NCBI RefSeq assembly: GCF_003112735.1
Contig: NZ_BFBR01000004.1
Coordinates: 62,001 to 126,000, forward strand
From: Candidatus Phycosocius bacilliformis
Lineage (GTDB): Bacteria > Pseudomonadota > Alphaproteobacteria > Caulobacterales > Aquidulcibacteraceae
Direction: 5' to 3'
DNA: 64,000 bases
Of this stretch, positions 8,903 through 17,632 are shown piece by piece; position 1 is the stretch's first letter; every line of letters starts with the position of its first letter. A program made the position numbers and the translations under genes. The notes beneath the pieces were generated by a model that was not told the DNA's origin, searched no databases, and worked only from the letters and a program-made list of their open reading frames with translations.

Positions 8903-9781
8903 TCAGCCCTGCTTGTCCATGTCGCGGGTCACCAGCGAGATGAAGTCCGCTTCGAAGTCTTCCAGATAGCCACCGATGGTGCCGGTTTGCTTAGCCGAGA
9001 AGTTGTAGATCAACACGGCAGGGATAGCAGCCACCAGACCAGCTGCAGTTGCGAACAATGCTTCTGCGATACCTGGTGCCACAACGGCCAGCGAGGTGGT
9101 TTGGGTGTTCGCAATCGCGATGAACGAGTTCATGATGCCCCACACGGTCCCGAACAGACCGATGAAGGGGGCGTTCGAGCCGATCGACGCGAGGAAGGTC
9201 ATGTTGGAGCCGAGCTCTTCAATGCCCTTGTTCTGCTCAGCCGTCATGGCCGCACGAATACGCTCAATCAGGTCACCGCGAGCTTCGCGCTTGTTATACA
9301 GACCCGCGTCCTTGGCCTTTTGCAGTTCGCCATAGCCAGCTGCAAACATTTTCTTGGCAAAGCCTTCTGGTTGCTTGGCCAGCAATTGAGCGGCTTCTTC
9401 AGGGGTCTTGGCCTTCTTGTAGGCGGCGACAAACTCAACCGTGCGCTTCTTGTTGCTGCGCATCACGAGGATCTTTTCGATCATCAGTGCGATGGCATAA
9501 ACGGCGCAGAGCAGCAGGATCACGAGCACGATCTTCGACACGAGTGGCGAAGCGGCGATCATGTCCATCAAGGTGATGTTTTGCTGACCGGCATTCTTTG
9601 CAGCTTCTGCAGCAGCAGCAGCAGCTTCCGCAGCGCTTGGGGCAGCAGGGGCAGCCGCAGCGACAGCGTTCACTGACTCAACAACAGCATTGGTGGTTTC
9701 AGCAGCAGCAGCAACAGTTGCGTCAGCAGCAGGGGTGGCAGCGGTGTCAGCAGCACCGGCGGCTTGCAGAAGAGCAAACAT
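8903..9781 (-). CDS. exbB: MotA/TolQ/ExbB proton channel protein
   Basis: ExbB forms the inner-membrane channel that energises TonB. The 292-residue product starts with an unusually alanine-rich segment (about residues 5-70) resembling a cleaved export signal plus linker, followed by three membrane segments: near 80-103, then the pair [17 protein letters not shown] (about 202-218) and a third near 240-262. The ATG at 9781 is preferred; a TTG at 9799 is also in frame with GAGGA closer to it. It heads the operon with exbD, exbD and tonB. The N-terminal Ala-rich extension is often seen in alphaproteobacterial ExbB. Confidence 0.93.
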   Translation of the reverse strand: MFALLQAAGAADTAATPAADATVAAAAETTNAVVESVNAVAAAAPAAPSAAEAAAAAAEAAKNAGQQNITLMDMIAASPLVSKIVLVILLLCAVYAIALMIEKILVMRSNKKRTVEFVAAYKKAKTPEEAAQLLAKQPEGFAKKMFAAGYGELQKAKDAGLYNKREARGDLIERIRAAMTAEQNKGIEELGSNMTFLASIGSNAPFIGLFGTVWGIMNSFIAIANTQTTSLAVVAPGIAEALFATAAGLVAAIPAVLIYNFSAKQTGTIGGYLEDFEADFISLVTRDMDKQG

Positions 9782-9991
9782 GGTTTTGTGTATCCTCAAA
9801 AATCAGTCCCGCCGTTAATCTTTTTGTAACGAACGGGCTCATCGGGAGTCCTAGCCGCCCTTTGTCATTTGTGGAAGGGGGCTATGCGCTAAATTGCCGC
9901 TGCGAGGCAAGAAATGTCTGTAGAAGATGCCGTTGTTAAGGATTGAGTCTGGTTTTGTTACAGTTTTATAACCAGAAGGGCGAAATTTCCC

Positions 9992-10843
9992 TCAGTCCTG
10001 TGGATAAAGATCGGGTCTACGGTCCCTGAAAAAGCCCCAAGCGGCCCGATGGCGGTCCAGAAATGTCAGATCAACCTGCCCAAGTGCGATCCCTTCGCCC
10101 TCGCGCGGGAGATCTGCGATCAAATCTCCGCGATGATCGGCGATGAATGAAGAGCCATAGAAGTGCTGATCCGCACCAAGGCCTTGTTCGGTTCCAATCC
10201 GATTGGCCGCCACCACAGGGATGACATTGCTGACAGCATGGCCCTGCATTGCGCGGCGCCAGGGGTCACGGGTGTCGAGGCTACCATCATGGGGCTCTGA
10301 ACCGATCGCCGTCGGATATAGCAAGACCTCAGCACCCAAAAGGGCCATGGCGCGGGCGGCTTCTGGATACCATTGGTCCCAGCATATCCCGACGCCGATG
10401 CGGGCATAGCGCGTGTCCCACACTTTGAAACCGCTGTCGCCAGGACGGAAATAATATTTCTCCTGATAGCCAGGACCATCAGGAATATGACTCTTGCGAT
10501 AAGTCCCCAGCACGGTCCCATCTGCATCAAGGATGACCACACTATTGTAATAGCGGGGGCCATCACGCTCATAAATCGACACAGGGATAACCACGCCCAA
10601 TTCAGCAGCCAGTGGTTGCAACTGGGTGACGCAGGGATGGCTTAGGGCTGGATAGGCGGTCGCGAACCAGCGTTCATCCTGCGTGGTGCAAAAATAGGGT
10701 CCTTGGAACAGCTCAGACGGCAAAATGATTTGCGCGCCTTGCGCCGCTGCCTGCCGGATCAAGCCGATGGTGCGGTCAATATTGTCTTGGAGATCAAGCC
10801 CATAATGGGTTTGAAGTGCTGCAAGTGTGACAATTCGGGCCAT
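9992..10843 (-). CDS. aguB: N-carbamoylputrescine amidase
   Basis: A 283-residue carbon-nitrogen hydrolase of the nitrilase superfamily. The catalytic triad is visible: E44 in LPSELFQ, K117 in YRKSHIP, C154 in GICWDQWYPE. The GICWDQW spelling and the partner gene mark it as AguB, which releases putrescine, CO2 and ammonia from N-carbamoylputrescine in the cytoplasm. The ATG at 10843 comes one base after the aguA stop, showing translational coupling; an upstream in-frame start would run back into aguA. Confidence 0.94.
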   Translation of the reverse strand: MARIVTLAALQTHYGLDLQDNIDRTIGLIRQAAAQGAQIILPSELFQGPYFCTTQDERWFATAYPALSHPCVTQLQPLAAELGVVIPVSIYERDGPRYYNSVVILDADGTVLGTYRKSHIPDGPGYQEKYYFRPGDSGFKVWDTRYARIGVGICWDQWYPEAARAMALLGAEVLLYPTAIGSEPHDGSLDTRDPWRRAMQGHAVSNVIPVVAANRIGTEQGLGADQHFYGSSFIADHRGDLIADLPREGEGIALGQVDLTFLDRHRAAWGFFRDRRPDLYPQD

Positions 10844-10844
10844 T

Positions 10845-11861
10845 TCAGGCTGGCTCCTGCTGGGTGATGCAATGGAAACTGCCGCCACCGGTCAGAATGG
10901 CGTTACTTTGTATGCCGACGACCCGCCGACCCGGAAAAGCAGCCGCGAGGGCGCGCAGAGCCGCATCGGCTGACGCGGTACCATAATGAGGCATCACCAC
11001 GCTGGCGTTGCCGATAATGAAATTGAGGTGCGAGGCGGGAATCACTTCTCCATCCTCGTCCAGCACACGTCCAGGCGATGGAATACGAACCACATCGAGT
11101 ACCCGACCTTGTGCGTCGCGCATGGCTGCTAGATCAGCAGCAATTTGGTCCAGCACAGCCTGATTGGGGTCATCTTCGCCAAAGGGTTCCATACAGACAA
11201 CCCGCCCCGGCCCGATGAAGCGGGCGATATTGTCAACATGGCCGTCTGTATGATCATTGGCCAGACCGTCGCCAAGCCACAATATCTTGCGCGCACCCAA
11301 GGCCCGTTTGAGAAAGGCTTCGGCGGTGGCTTCATCCCAGCCCGGATTGCGATTGGGATTAAGCAAGCATTGGCGCGTCGTCAGCACCGTGCCGTCTCCA
11401 TCATGGTCGACAGCGCCACCTTCGAGGATAAACGGGGCCCTGACGGTCGAAACACCAGCTGCCCTTGCCACCCCGTCGCCCACACTGTCATCATGGGCCA
11501 AGTCATATTTGCCACCCCAGCCATTAAAGCCAAAGCGCAAGGCGACAATCTGGTCGCCACGCCGGGCAAAGATGGGGCCGGTATCACGTAGCCAGATGTC
11601 GCCAAAGGCGATGTCGTGCACATTGACCGCCTTCGGCAAGGCAGCGCGGGCGTTGGCGAGGGCTTCCGCACCGCAGGCCAGAACATGCACCACATCCCCT
11701 CGCCCGCCTTCGGGCGTGGTTGCGATCAAAGCCCGCACCATGGCGGCAACTTCGGCACGGGCGGGTTCAAGGTCTTCTTGCCATAGATCGGCCGCGGAGG
11801 GCCAACATGTCCAGATTGCCTTGTGCGGGGCCCATTCGGCCGGAATGGTCAGATCGGTCAA
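10845..11861 (-). CDS. aguA: Agmatine deiminase
   Basis: AguA hydrolyses agmatine to N-carbamoylputrescine and ammonia. The 338-residue protein has the family motifs WLRDTGPIF, FILEGGA, NDHTDGHVDN and the catalytic cysteine near the C-terminus in GGGSFHCITQQ (about residue 331). No ATG is available at the expected position: the frame opens with TTG codons. The TTG at 11861 has AGGAG exactly 7 bases upstream and yields MTDLTIPAEW, matching the family start; the TTG at 11882 is a less likely alternative. aguB follows at 1 base. Confidence 0.94.
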   Translation of the reverse strand: MTDLTIPAEWAPHKAIWTCWPSAADLWQEDLEPARAEVAAMVRALIATTPEGGRGDVVHVLACGAEALANARAALPKAVNVHDIAFGDIWLRDTGPIFARRGDQIVALRFGFNGWGGKYDLAHDDSVGDGVARAAGVSTVRAPFILEGGAVDHDGDGTVLTTRQCLLNPNRNPGWDEATAEAFLKRALGARKILWLGDGLANDHTDGHVDNIARFIGPGRVVCMEPFGEDDPNQAVLDQIAADLAAMRDAQGRVLDVVRIPSPGRVLDEDGEVIPASHLNFIIGNASVVMPHYGTASADAALRALAAAFPGRRVVGIQSNAILTGGGSFHCITQQEPA

Positions 11862-11943
11862 CTCAAGGCTCCTCAGGCACAATGGGCGGGGCTGCTCACA
11901 TGGCCCCCGCTGTTATCGTCCACAAGATGGGGGACTGCAGGTA

Positions 11944-13527
11944 TCAAGCCTCGTTCAGCACAGGTTTGCCGCGCTCAACCACATAGCGCTTGAGCGGGCT
12001 GAACGCCTGATTGCGCTGCCAAGTTGTCTTGGTGCTCATCAAGCGCACATCCATGGACTGTGGGGTCACATCGACGAGCCCATAGCCGCGCACGCGGTCA
12101 TCCTGCCACTTCAGATGCGGGTTGTCCGGGAATAGCCGGTTCCAGCGATCATAATTGAAGGACATGGAGGTGATTGATCCACCAACGAACTCAACCGCCA
12201 CTGTGTCGCTTTCAGGACGATTGTAATCCTGCTTCACATCGCTGGCCCAGAAGCCATGCATATCCCCACCGATCACAATGGACGACACCTCACGTCGCCG
12301 GCGTGCCATAATGTCGATGATTTTTTGGCGGGCAGGCTCAAACCCGCTCCACCCGTCTGTATAAGCAATTGGATCGCCCTGTGCGTTCTTTTGGAACAGG
12401 GTCGAGAACAAGGTTGGCTGCACCAAGACGGACCATTTGAAGGGCGCGCGCATAAAGTTTTCTGAGATAAAGCGCTCTTGGCGCGCGCCTAAAATGGTGC
12501 GCGAGGGATCTTGCAATTCGGCACAGGTCGCGCGGCTGACGCTTTCGGCTTCACGTCGACCGGGGCTCAAACACGCACCCTTGGAACGATATTGGCGCGT
12601 GTCGAGCAAGGTGAAGTCCAACAAGTCGCCCCAGCCACTCTGGCCATAAATCCGCATCCGATTGATCGCATCAAACCGCGACCGGGCCCGCATCGGATTG
12701 GCCTCGAAAAAGGCTTTGTAGGCATTAAACTTCCGAACCGGGAAATCGCGATCAGGATCTTGGCCCGGTAGGACCTTGCCAAAGTCGCCCTGATAATCAT
12801 TGGCAACCTCATGATCGTCCCAGATGTAAAGCCAAGGTGCGACGGCGTGGGCAGCCTGTAGATCGGCATCAAGCTTATGGGCTGCGTGGATCAGGCGATA
12901 ATCGCTTAGGCTGAAGGCATCTTCCACTGGCATGCGGCGCACCGCTGCCCCGTAGGAGACCTCATAAATATAATCCCCCAGCGACAAGATAACGTCGGGA
13001 TTCTGCCGCGCCAGATCGCCATAAGCGGTAAACAGGCCCTGCTCATAATGGGCGCAGGAATGCCACGCAAAGCGCAGCTTATCCAAAGGCGCGCCAAATT
13101 CTGGCGTGGTCCGGGTCCGCCCAATTGGCGAGACCGCGAGCCCGACCCGGAAGCGATAAAAGTAAGGCCGGTTCGGCTTCAGACCGCCCACTTCAACATG
13201 TACGCTGTGGGCATTGTCAGGCCGTGCAACAGCAAATTCGCGCCGAACAATCTTGGTGAAAGCCTCATCCTCAGCAATTTCACATTGGACATCGACCAAG
13301 CCGTCAATTCGGTAGTCCGGGTCCAATGGTTCAGGAGCCAAACGTGTCCACAAGACAAAGCCATCCTGGTTCGGGTCACCTGACGCGACGCCCATGGTGA
13401 AGGGATCGGACAGAAACTTCGGGGTTTGCGCCATTGCAGAACCCCGCCACGGGCTGGTCATGGATGCTGCTGCGGCACCCATGGCCCAGGCATTGAGAAA
13501 CAGGCGTCGCTTTGGATCGAATTGCAT
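11944..13527 (-). CDS. phoD: PhoD-family alkaline phosphatase/phosphodiesterase
   Basis: The 527-residue protein opens with a twin-arginine signal (KRRLFLNAW) followed by a hydrophobic Ala-rich stretch, so it is exported folded, with metals bound. Phosphatase motifs: MGVASGDP near the start of the mature domain, SLGDYIYE, YIWDDHEVANDYQ and GGDMHGFW, which provide Ca/Fe ligands in PhoD. PhoD releases phosphate from mono- and diesters. It lies downstream of a TonB receptor preceded by a Pho box, implying expression in phosphate limitation. A GC-rich hairpin between the two genes may lower its transcript relative to the receptor. Confidence 0.92.
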   Translation of the reverse strand: MQFDPKRRLFLNAWAMGAAAASMTSPWRGSAMAQTPKFLSDPFTMGVASGDPNQDGFVLWTRLAPEPLDPDYRIDGLVDVQCEIAEDEAFTKIVRREFAVARPDNAHSVHVEVGGLKPNRPYFYRFRVGLAVSPIGRTRTTPEFGAPLDKLRFAWHSCAHYEQGLFTAYGDLARQNPDVILSLGDYIYEVSYGAAVRRMPVEDAFSLSDYRLIHAAHKLDADLQAAHAVAPWLYIWDDHEVANDYQGDFGKVLPGQDPDRDFPVRKFNAYKAFFEANPMRARSRFDAINRMRIYGQSGWGDLLDFTLLDTRQYRSKGACLSPGRREAESVSRATCAELQDPSRTILGARQERFISENFMRAPFKWSVLVQPTLFSTLFQKNAQGDPIAYTDGWSGFEPARQKIIDIMARRRREVSSIVIGGDMHGFWASDVKQDYNRPESDTVAVEFVGGSITSMSFNYDRWNRLFPDNPHLKWQDDRVRGYGLVDVTPQSMDVRLMSTKTTWQRNQAFSPLKRYVVERGKPVLNEA

Positions 13528-13598
13528 AGACGTGCACCTTTGCTGAAATCAGACAGTCAGACTGCCCAAGCCTCTGAATACCTTCCCTAAACGCAAAC

Positions 13599-13622
13599 GG
13601 GGCGGCCCGAAAGGACCGCCCC
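13599..13622 (-). terminator. Intergenic stem-loop between TonB receptor and phoD
   Basis: GGGGCGG pairs with CCGCCCC around a short GAAA-type loop. The downstream minus-strand bases are only partly T-rich (GTTTGCGTTT), so it may attenuate rather than stop transcription into phoD. Confidence 0.5.
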
Positions 13623-13650
13623 GCAGATGTCACAGCGTGACCATCGTGAT

Positions 13651-16191
13651 TTAGAACTTGGTCCGCAGAGTGACCTGAACCGTGCGCGGTGCACCGAGCG
13701 AGTAGCTTGGCGCACTGCCCGAGCGGGCGACCGTGGTGCCAGTTACCGTCGACACATTGGCGATGGCCAAAGCGTTGTTGGTCGAGCTGATGTTGCCATA
13801 ATAGCCTTCATCAAACAGGTTGATGATGTTGAGCTGCAACACCGTGTTCTTCGCGCCGAGCTTTTCGAAGTCATAGCTGGCGTCAAGGTCAACCACGACA
13901 TAAGCAGGAGCTGCTTCGTCGTTGACGTCGGTCGAGAACCGCTCGCTCACTTGCTTGCCCTGCAAGCCGAGGGTCAAACCATCGATTTCATATTGCAAGC
14001 GAAGGGCGTAGGTCGAATCCGGGGTTTCCACCAGTTTCTTGCCAGCGGTTGGCAGGGCGGTGGTAGCCGACAGCGGCACATTGTTCTTCAGCTCACTGTC
14101 ATTGAACGAAGCCGAAGCATAAGCGGTGAAGTTCTTGCTCACGCGCCAGCCCAGTTCCAGATCGAGACCCTGCAGATCCACCGAACCCACGTTGCGGTCG
14201 ACGTTGATCCCGAGGGTATCGTCGAAGGCCGTCACAATGCGGTTGTCATACTTGGTGTTCCAGAGGGCAACCGACGTTGTCAGGTTTTGACCCTGATAAC
14301 GATAGCCAATGTCGAAGCTTTGCGTGGTTTCTGGCACGGCATTGTTGAGCAGGATTGCCCCGGTCACGAAGCGCAGCGGGGTGTAGAGGTTGTCGGTCCG
14401 AGGGGCCGAGAAGCCTTCTGCATAGCTGGCATAGACCGAATTGTTTGGCAGGAACTCATAGCTCGCGCTGATGTTCGGCAGAACCGCGTCATATTTGCGG
14501 GTCGCCTTGTAGGGCGCGATATATTGGGTCGAACCGGTCGACGCGAAGGTCACATTCCGGTTTGCCAAAGTGGCGTTGGGGGTTTCGGTCGTGCACAGCA
14601 CGTTCGAGGTCCCGTTTTGGCTGTAGCAGCGCTGATCGAGCTGACGCTCGAAGAACGGGGCGCGGACGCCAATATTCACCCGCAGCTTATCTTCAAAGAA
14701 CAGACCATTATAGTCGATAGCGATCTGGTTGAGCTGGGCGATCGAGAAGCGATCACGGCCGCGCAAGAAGCTGCCGTCAGCGCCAAATACTTTCGGGCCT
14801 TCGCGGCCGCCGAACACGTTCAGCGGGTTGCCATTAGCTGACAAGCGGGTGAATTCGCCGGTCTGACGGTGACGGCCATAGTCAAACGTATACGCAACAC
14901 GCAGGCGGCTATTGTCATTAATGTCCCAGATCAAGGACGCGTTGACGCCAACACGATTGGTGTTGGTGTTGTTCGGGGTGTACAGACGCACGCTGTCGAG
15001 CACATCACCGTCGCCATTGAGGTCAACACCGGCTGCGGTGGGGGTTGCACCTGGGCCACGCAGACGACGGTCGGTTTCGCTGACCACCGTGGTGCCGCCA
15101 CCATTGGCCAACACATACTGATACGTGGGGTCAACGGTCAGACGCAGATTTGGCATCAGCTGGAAGCTGGAGCTACCGCGAATATTGCCCGTGTTGGAAG
15201 GATTGATCCGCAGACCAAAGAAGTTGGTGCAGCTGCTGGCATTGGCTGGATTGTCAGCCGATGAAAGGAAGTTGGGATCGCTGGCGACTGTGGTCGAGCC
15301 CTCGTTCTGAGCAGTCCCAGCAACACCGGCAACCCGGGTACAGGAGGCGAGGTTGTCAAACTTAGGACCATAGAAAGCCCACTGCGCCAAGCTACCATTG
15401 CGGTAGAAAGCGTTGCGGTTTTCATTGTAGTGGAACGACAGGCTGACGAAGTCGGTGTCATTCAGCTTTTGGAAGATGCGAGCATTATATTGCTGCTTCT
15501 CCAGTTCGCCGGGTCCCTTAAACTTCGAATATTGCTGATAGGAACCGCCGATAAAGGCTGTCGTGTCCCAGGGACCGAACTTACCAGTATCATAGATCAA
15601 CAGGCCGCGGCCATAGGAAGACGAACCAGCCGACAATGTGGCCCGGAAAGCGCGGGTGTCATCGGGGCGGCGCATGCGCAGATTGATGGTACCACCGGTG
15701 GCCGAAGCAGACGGGCTGTCAACGTCGGTCGTGCCGGTGTTGACGGTCGTGCGGCTGATATATTCACCATCGAGCTGCTGGTTGGTGAAGATGGCGTAGT
15801 TGCCGGTGTCGTTCAGCGGAATCCCGTCAACGGTCAGCGAGATGCGGTTACCGTCAAAGCCACGCAGACGAACGTTACCACCCGACGAACCATAAGCATC
15901 CGAGTTGGTGAAGTTAAGGCCTGGAACCAGGTTCAAACTTTGGATTACGGTCTGACCGGTTGGCTGGGTTGCGATATATTCAGCCGTAATGGTCGAGCGA
16001 GTCTTCGGGGTCTTTTCGTTTTCGATCAGGCCAGCCGTGGTGCGGTTACGCTGGGCCGTCACGATGACGAGTTCGGATTCGGCCTGTTGCGAGCCGGTGG
16101 ACTGTGCGAAAGCAGCGCCACTCCAGCCAAACAAGCTGAGGGATAAGGCGGCGAGCGCAACGCCAGAAGACAAGCGCTTAACGTGAGACAT
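13651..16191 (-). CDS. TonB-dependent receptor, probable phosphate-starvation receptor
   Basis: An 846-residue outer-membrane receptor: signal peptide ending near AAFAQ (about residue 30), TonB box-like ELVIVTAQR (about 40-48), plug domain with VRLRGFDGNRISLTVDGIPLND, then a beta barrel ending in a C-terminal phenylalanine (VTLRTKF), as needed for barrel insertion. AAGGGG precedes the ATG by 7 bases. The gene is preceded by a Pho box and followed by phoD, so its ligand is probably a phosphorus-containing compound, which is inference from context. It likely cooperates with the ExbB/ExbD/TonB proteins encoded 4 kb away. Confidence 0.92.
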   Translation of the reverse strand: MSHVKRLSSGVALAALSLSLFGWSGAAFAQSTGSQQAESELVIVTAQRNRTTAGLIENEKTPKTRSTITAEYIATQPTGQTVIQSLNLVPGLNFTNSDAYGSSGGNVRLRGFDGNRISLTVDGIPLNDTGNYAIFTNQQLDGEYISRTTVNTGTTDVDSPSASATGGTINLRMRRPDDTRAFRATLSAGSSSYGRGLLIYDTGKFGPWDTTAFIGGSYQQYSKFKGPGELEKQQYNARIFQKLNDTDFVSLSFHYNENRNAFYRNGSLAQWAFYGPKFDNLASCTRVAGVAGTAQNEGSTTVASDPNFLSSADNPANASSCTNFFGLRINPSNTGNIRGSSSFQLMPNLRLTVDPTYQYVLANGGGTTVVSETDRRLRGPGATPTAAGVDLNGDGDVLDSVRLYTPNNTNTNRVGVNASLIWDINDNSRLRVAYTFDYGRHRQTGEFTRLSANGNPLNVFGGREGPKVFGADGSFLRGRDRFSIAQLNQIAIDYNGLFFEDKLRVNIGVRAPFFERQLDQRCYSQNGTSNVLCTTETPNATLANRNVTFASTGSTQYIAPYKATRKYDAVLPNISASYEFLPNNSVYASYAEGFSAPRTDNLYTPLRFVTGAILLNNAVPETTQSFDIGYRYQGQNLTTSVALWNTKYDNRIVTAFDDTLGINVDRNVGSVDLQGLDLELGWRVSKNFTAYASASFNDSELKNNVPLSATTALPTAGKKLVETPDSTYALRLQYEIDGLTLGLQGKQVSERFSTDVNDEAAPAYVVVDLDASYDFEKLGAKNTVLQLNIINLFDEGYYGNISSTNNALAIANVSTVTGTTVARSGSAPSYSLGAPRTVQVTLRTKF

Positions 16192-16294
16192 AAGTAACCC
16201 CTTGTGAAAATCATTTTCGTGCGCATTTGCATTGGGAGGCTGCGCTGTGAGTGGGCCGTCTAGCCCGCCTGAGCTACGCCTCTGCGACGTTTAT

Positions 16295-16312
16295 GTGACA
16301 CTTATATGACAG
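16295..16312 (-). promoter_or_regulatory. Pho box (PhoB binding site)
   Basis: Read on the minus strand the site is CTGTCAT-ATAA-GTGTCAC, two 7-base direct half sites separated by 4 bases, matching the PhoB consensus at nearly every position. It ends about 103 bases before the start of the TonB receptor that leads into phoD. No good -10 hexamer was identified. Confidence 0.8.
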
Positions 16313-16504
16313 CAGGCGGTCTGGGCAGTTGGCGTGCCACATCTTTGTGCCAAGCCGTTCGCACAGTGGCAACAATGTTACACATTGTTAACGGTTTGAG
16401 CAGAACCGAAGGTAATCGGGTGGCCTCGAAACAGCCAAGGCAGGTGTTAGGAGGAATCAGTCCCAATCCATTTTCTTTCCCTAAAGCCTAGAAGAATGAC
16501 CTTA
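16313..16504. other. Intergenic stretch with no recognised feature
   Basis: This part of the 626-base gap between the TonB receptor start and the msrA stop holds no convincing gene, RNA or promoter. It lies between the Pho box and the row of hairpins. Confidence 0.5.
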
Positions 16505-16641
16505 ATGGCTAAAGGCTCTCGAACACCAAACGAATAAACGGTCGAGCCAAAGGCTCCCCCGGAATTAAAAAAGAAAAAGCGGTGGAGCCAAAGGCTCCCC
16601 CACAACCCAAAAGAAAAAGCGGTGGAGCCAAAGGCTCCACC
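16505..16641 (-). repeat. Tandem ~40-bp units each carrying a GGAGCC-AAA-GGCTCC hairpin
   Basis: Hairpins lie at 16544-16556, 16584-16598 and 16621-16641, with a degenerate one near 16507, spaced about 40 bases. The last has a 9-bp perfect stem. On the minus strand the second and third hairpins are followed by CGCTTTTTCTTTT, so each reads as a rho-independent terminator. They lie 177-310 bases downstream of msrA, which is transcribed toward them. Confidence 0.75.
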
Positions 16642-16817
16642 GCAAGGCGATGCTCAGGGAGCGCCGGTCCAATTCCGCGCTCACGAAGAGCGCAACGAAC
16701 CATTCCGGACACCAAAGCCGAGCCAAAGACCCGACTTGCCCTTACGTTAGCCTGTTGCTGCCGGGTTTGTAAATGCCGTGCGCAGCATTTGCCACAAAAT
16801 GCCGCATGTTTGCGCCA

Positions 16818-17489
16818 TTACTGCCCCCAGACGGCGCGCAAACGGGCATCCCGACCGCAGCCATTGCGATAATAGGCGTAGCGAAGCGGATTTTTCTGAT
16901 AATAATCCTGATGATAGTCCTCCGCATCATAGAAGGGCTTTGCCGGCAGGATTTGGACAGCAATTGGTTGCTGGAAGCGGGCAAATACCTTTTGCTTGGA
17001 GGCTTCTGCGGCGGCTTGTTCTTGGCTGGTCGCCACAAAAATCGCCGGACGATAGGTTTCACCCTTGTCACAGAATTGGCCGGACGCATCAAACGGGTCG
17101 ACCTGCAGCCAATATGTGTCCAAGAGCTGCTGATAGGTCACTTTCGTAGGGTCATACGTGACTTTGACTGCCTCAAAATGACCCGTGCCGCCGCGCCCGA
17201 CTTGCTGATACGTGGGATTGGCCAACGTGCCACCCGTATAGCCTGAGGTGGTCGCCACCACGCCGGGGATTTGATCGAATGGCTTTTCCATGCACCAGAA
17301 GCACCCACCAGCAAAGATGGCTGTCGCAAGATTTGCCGCAGCGGGCGCTGACGCTGATGCGGGTGTAGGTGCGGGTGCAGGTTTTGGCCCGTCCGCTTGG
17401 GCGCGTGATTGAGTTCCACAGGCTGTCAGCAGAGCCAGACTAACCAAAGTGACAGCGATCGAAACGGGGCGATGAAAGGCGTGTGTCAT
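16818..17489 (-). CDS. msrA: Peptide-methionine (S)-S-oxide reductase, lipoprotein form
   Basis: MsrA repairs oxidised methionine (S-epimer) in proteins. The catalytic cysteine is C63 in GGCFWC, and the SGYTGG and [11 protein letters not shown] motifs are present. Unlike the cytoplasmic enzyme, this 223-residue form has a signal peptide with a lipobox LLTAC (C24) and a Pro/Ala linker (about 34-52), so it should be anchored to a membrane facing the periplasm. The C-terminus has the resolving cysteine candidate NGCGRD. The upstream TBDR gene is separated from it by a strong terminator, so it should have its own promoter. Confidence 0.94.
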   Translation of the reverse strand: MTHAFHRPVSIAVTLVSLALLTACGTQSRAQADGPKPAPAPTPASASAPAAANLATAIFAGGCFWCMEKPFDQIPGVVATTSGYTGGTLANPTYQQVGRGGTGHFEAVKVTYDPTKVTYQQLLDTYWLQVDPFDASGQFCDKGETYRPAIFVATSQEQAAAEASKQKVFARFQQPIAVQILPAKPFYDAEDYHQDYYQKNPLRYAYYRNGCGRDARLRAVWGQ

Positions 17490-17575
17490 GAGGACCTATA
17501 CGCAAGTCAACGCTGGCTGGTTTCGCCAGCGTGCGATTTTACCAAGCCCATGGATCAGTCGGACAGGCCAATATG

Positions 17576-17605
17576 AAAAAGGGGCGCAGCTTGCGCCGCG
17601 CCCCC
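17576..17605 (-). terminator. Terminator of the 17.6-20.3 kb TonB receptor gene
   Basis: A GGGGCGC/GCGCCCC stem followed on the minus strand by five T residues, 28 bases after the receptor stop codon. Confidence 0.85.
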
Positions 17606-17632
17606 TCCGCCTAAAGAGCTTCAGGTGAAAGC

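Noticed and set aside
13627-14841. A 404-residue open frame antisense to the TonB receptor
   Set aside because: Shadow of a barrel-coding region; no recognisable domain.
16509-16715. A 68-residue open frame over the hairpin row
   Set aside because: Its repetitive sequence is the translation of the 40-bp hairpin units.
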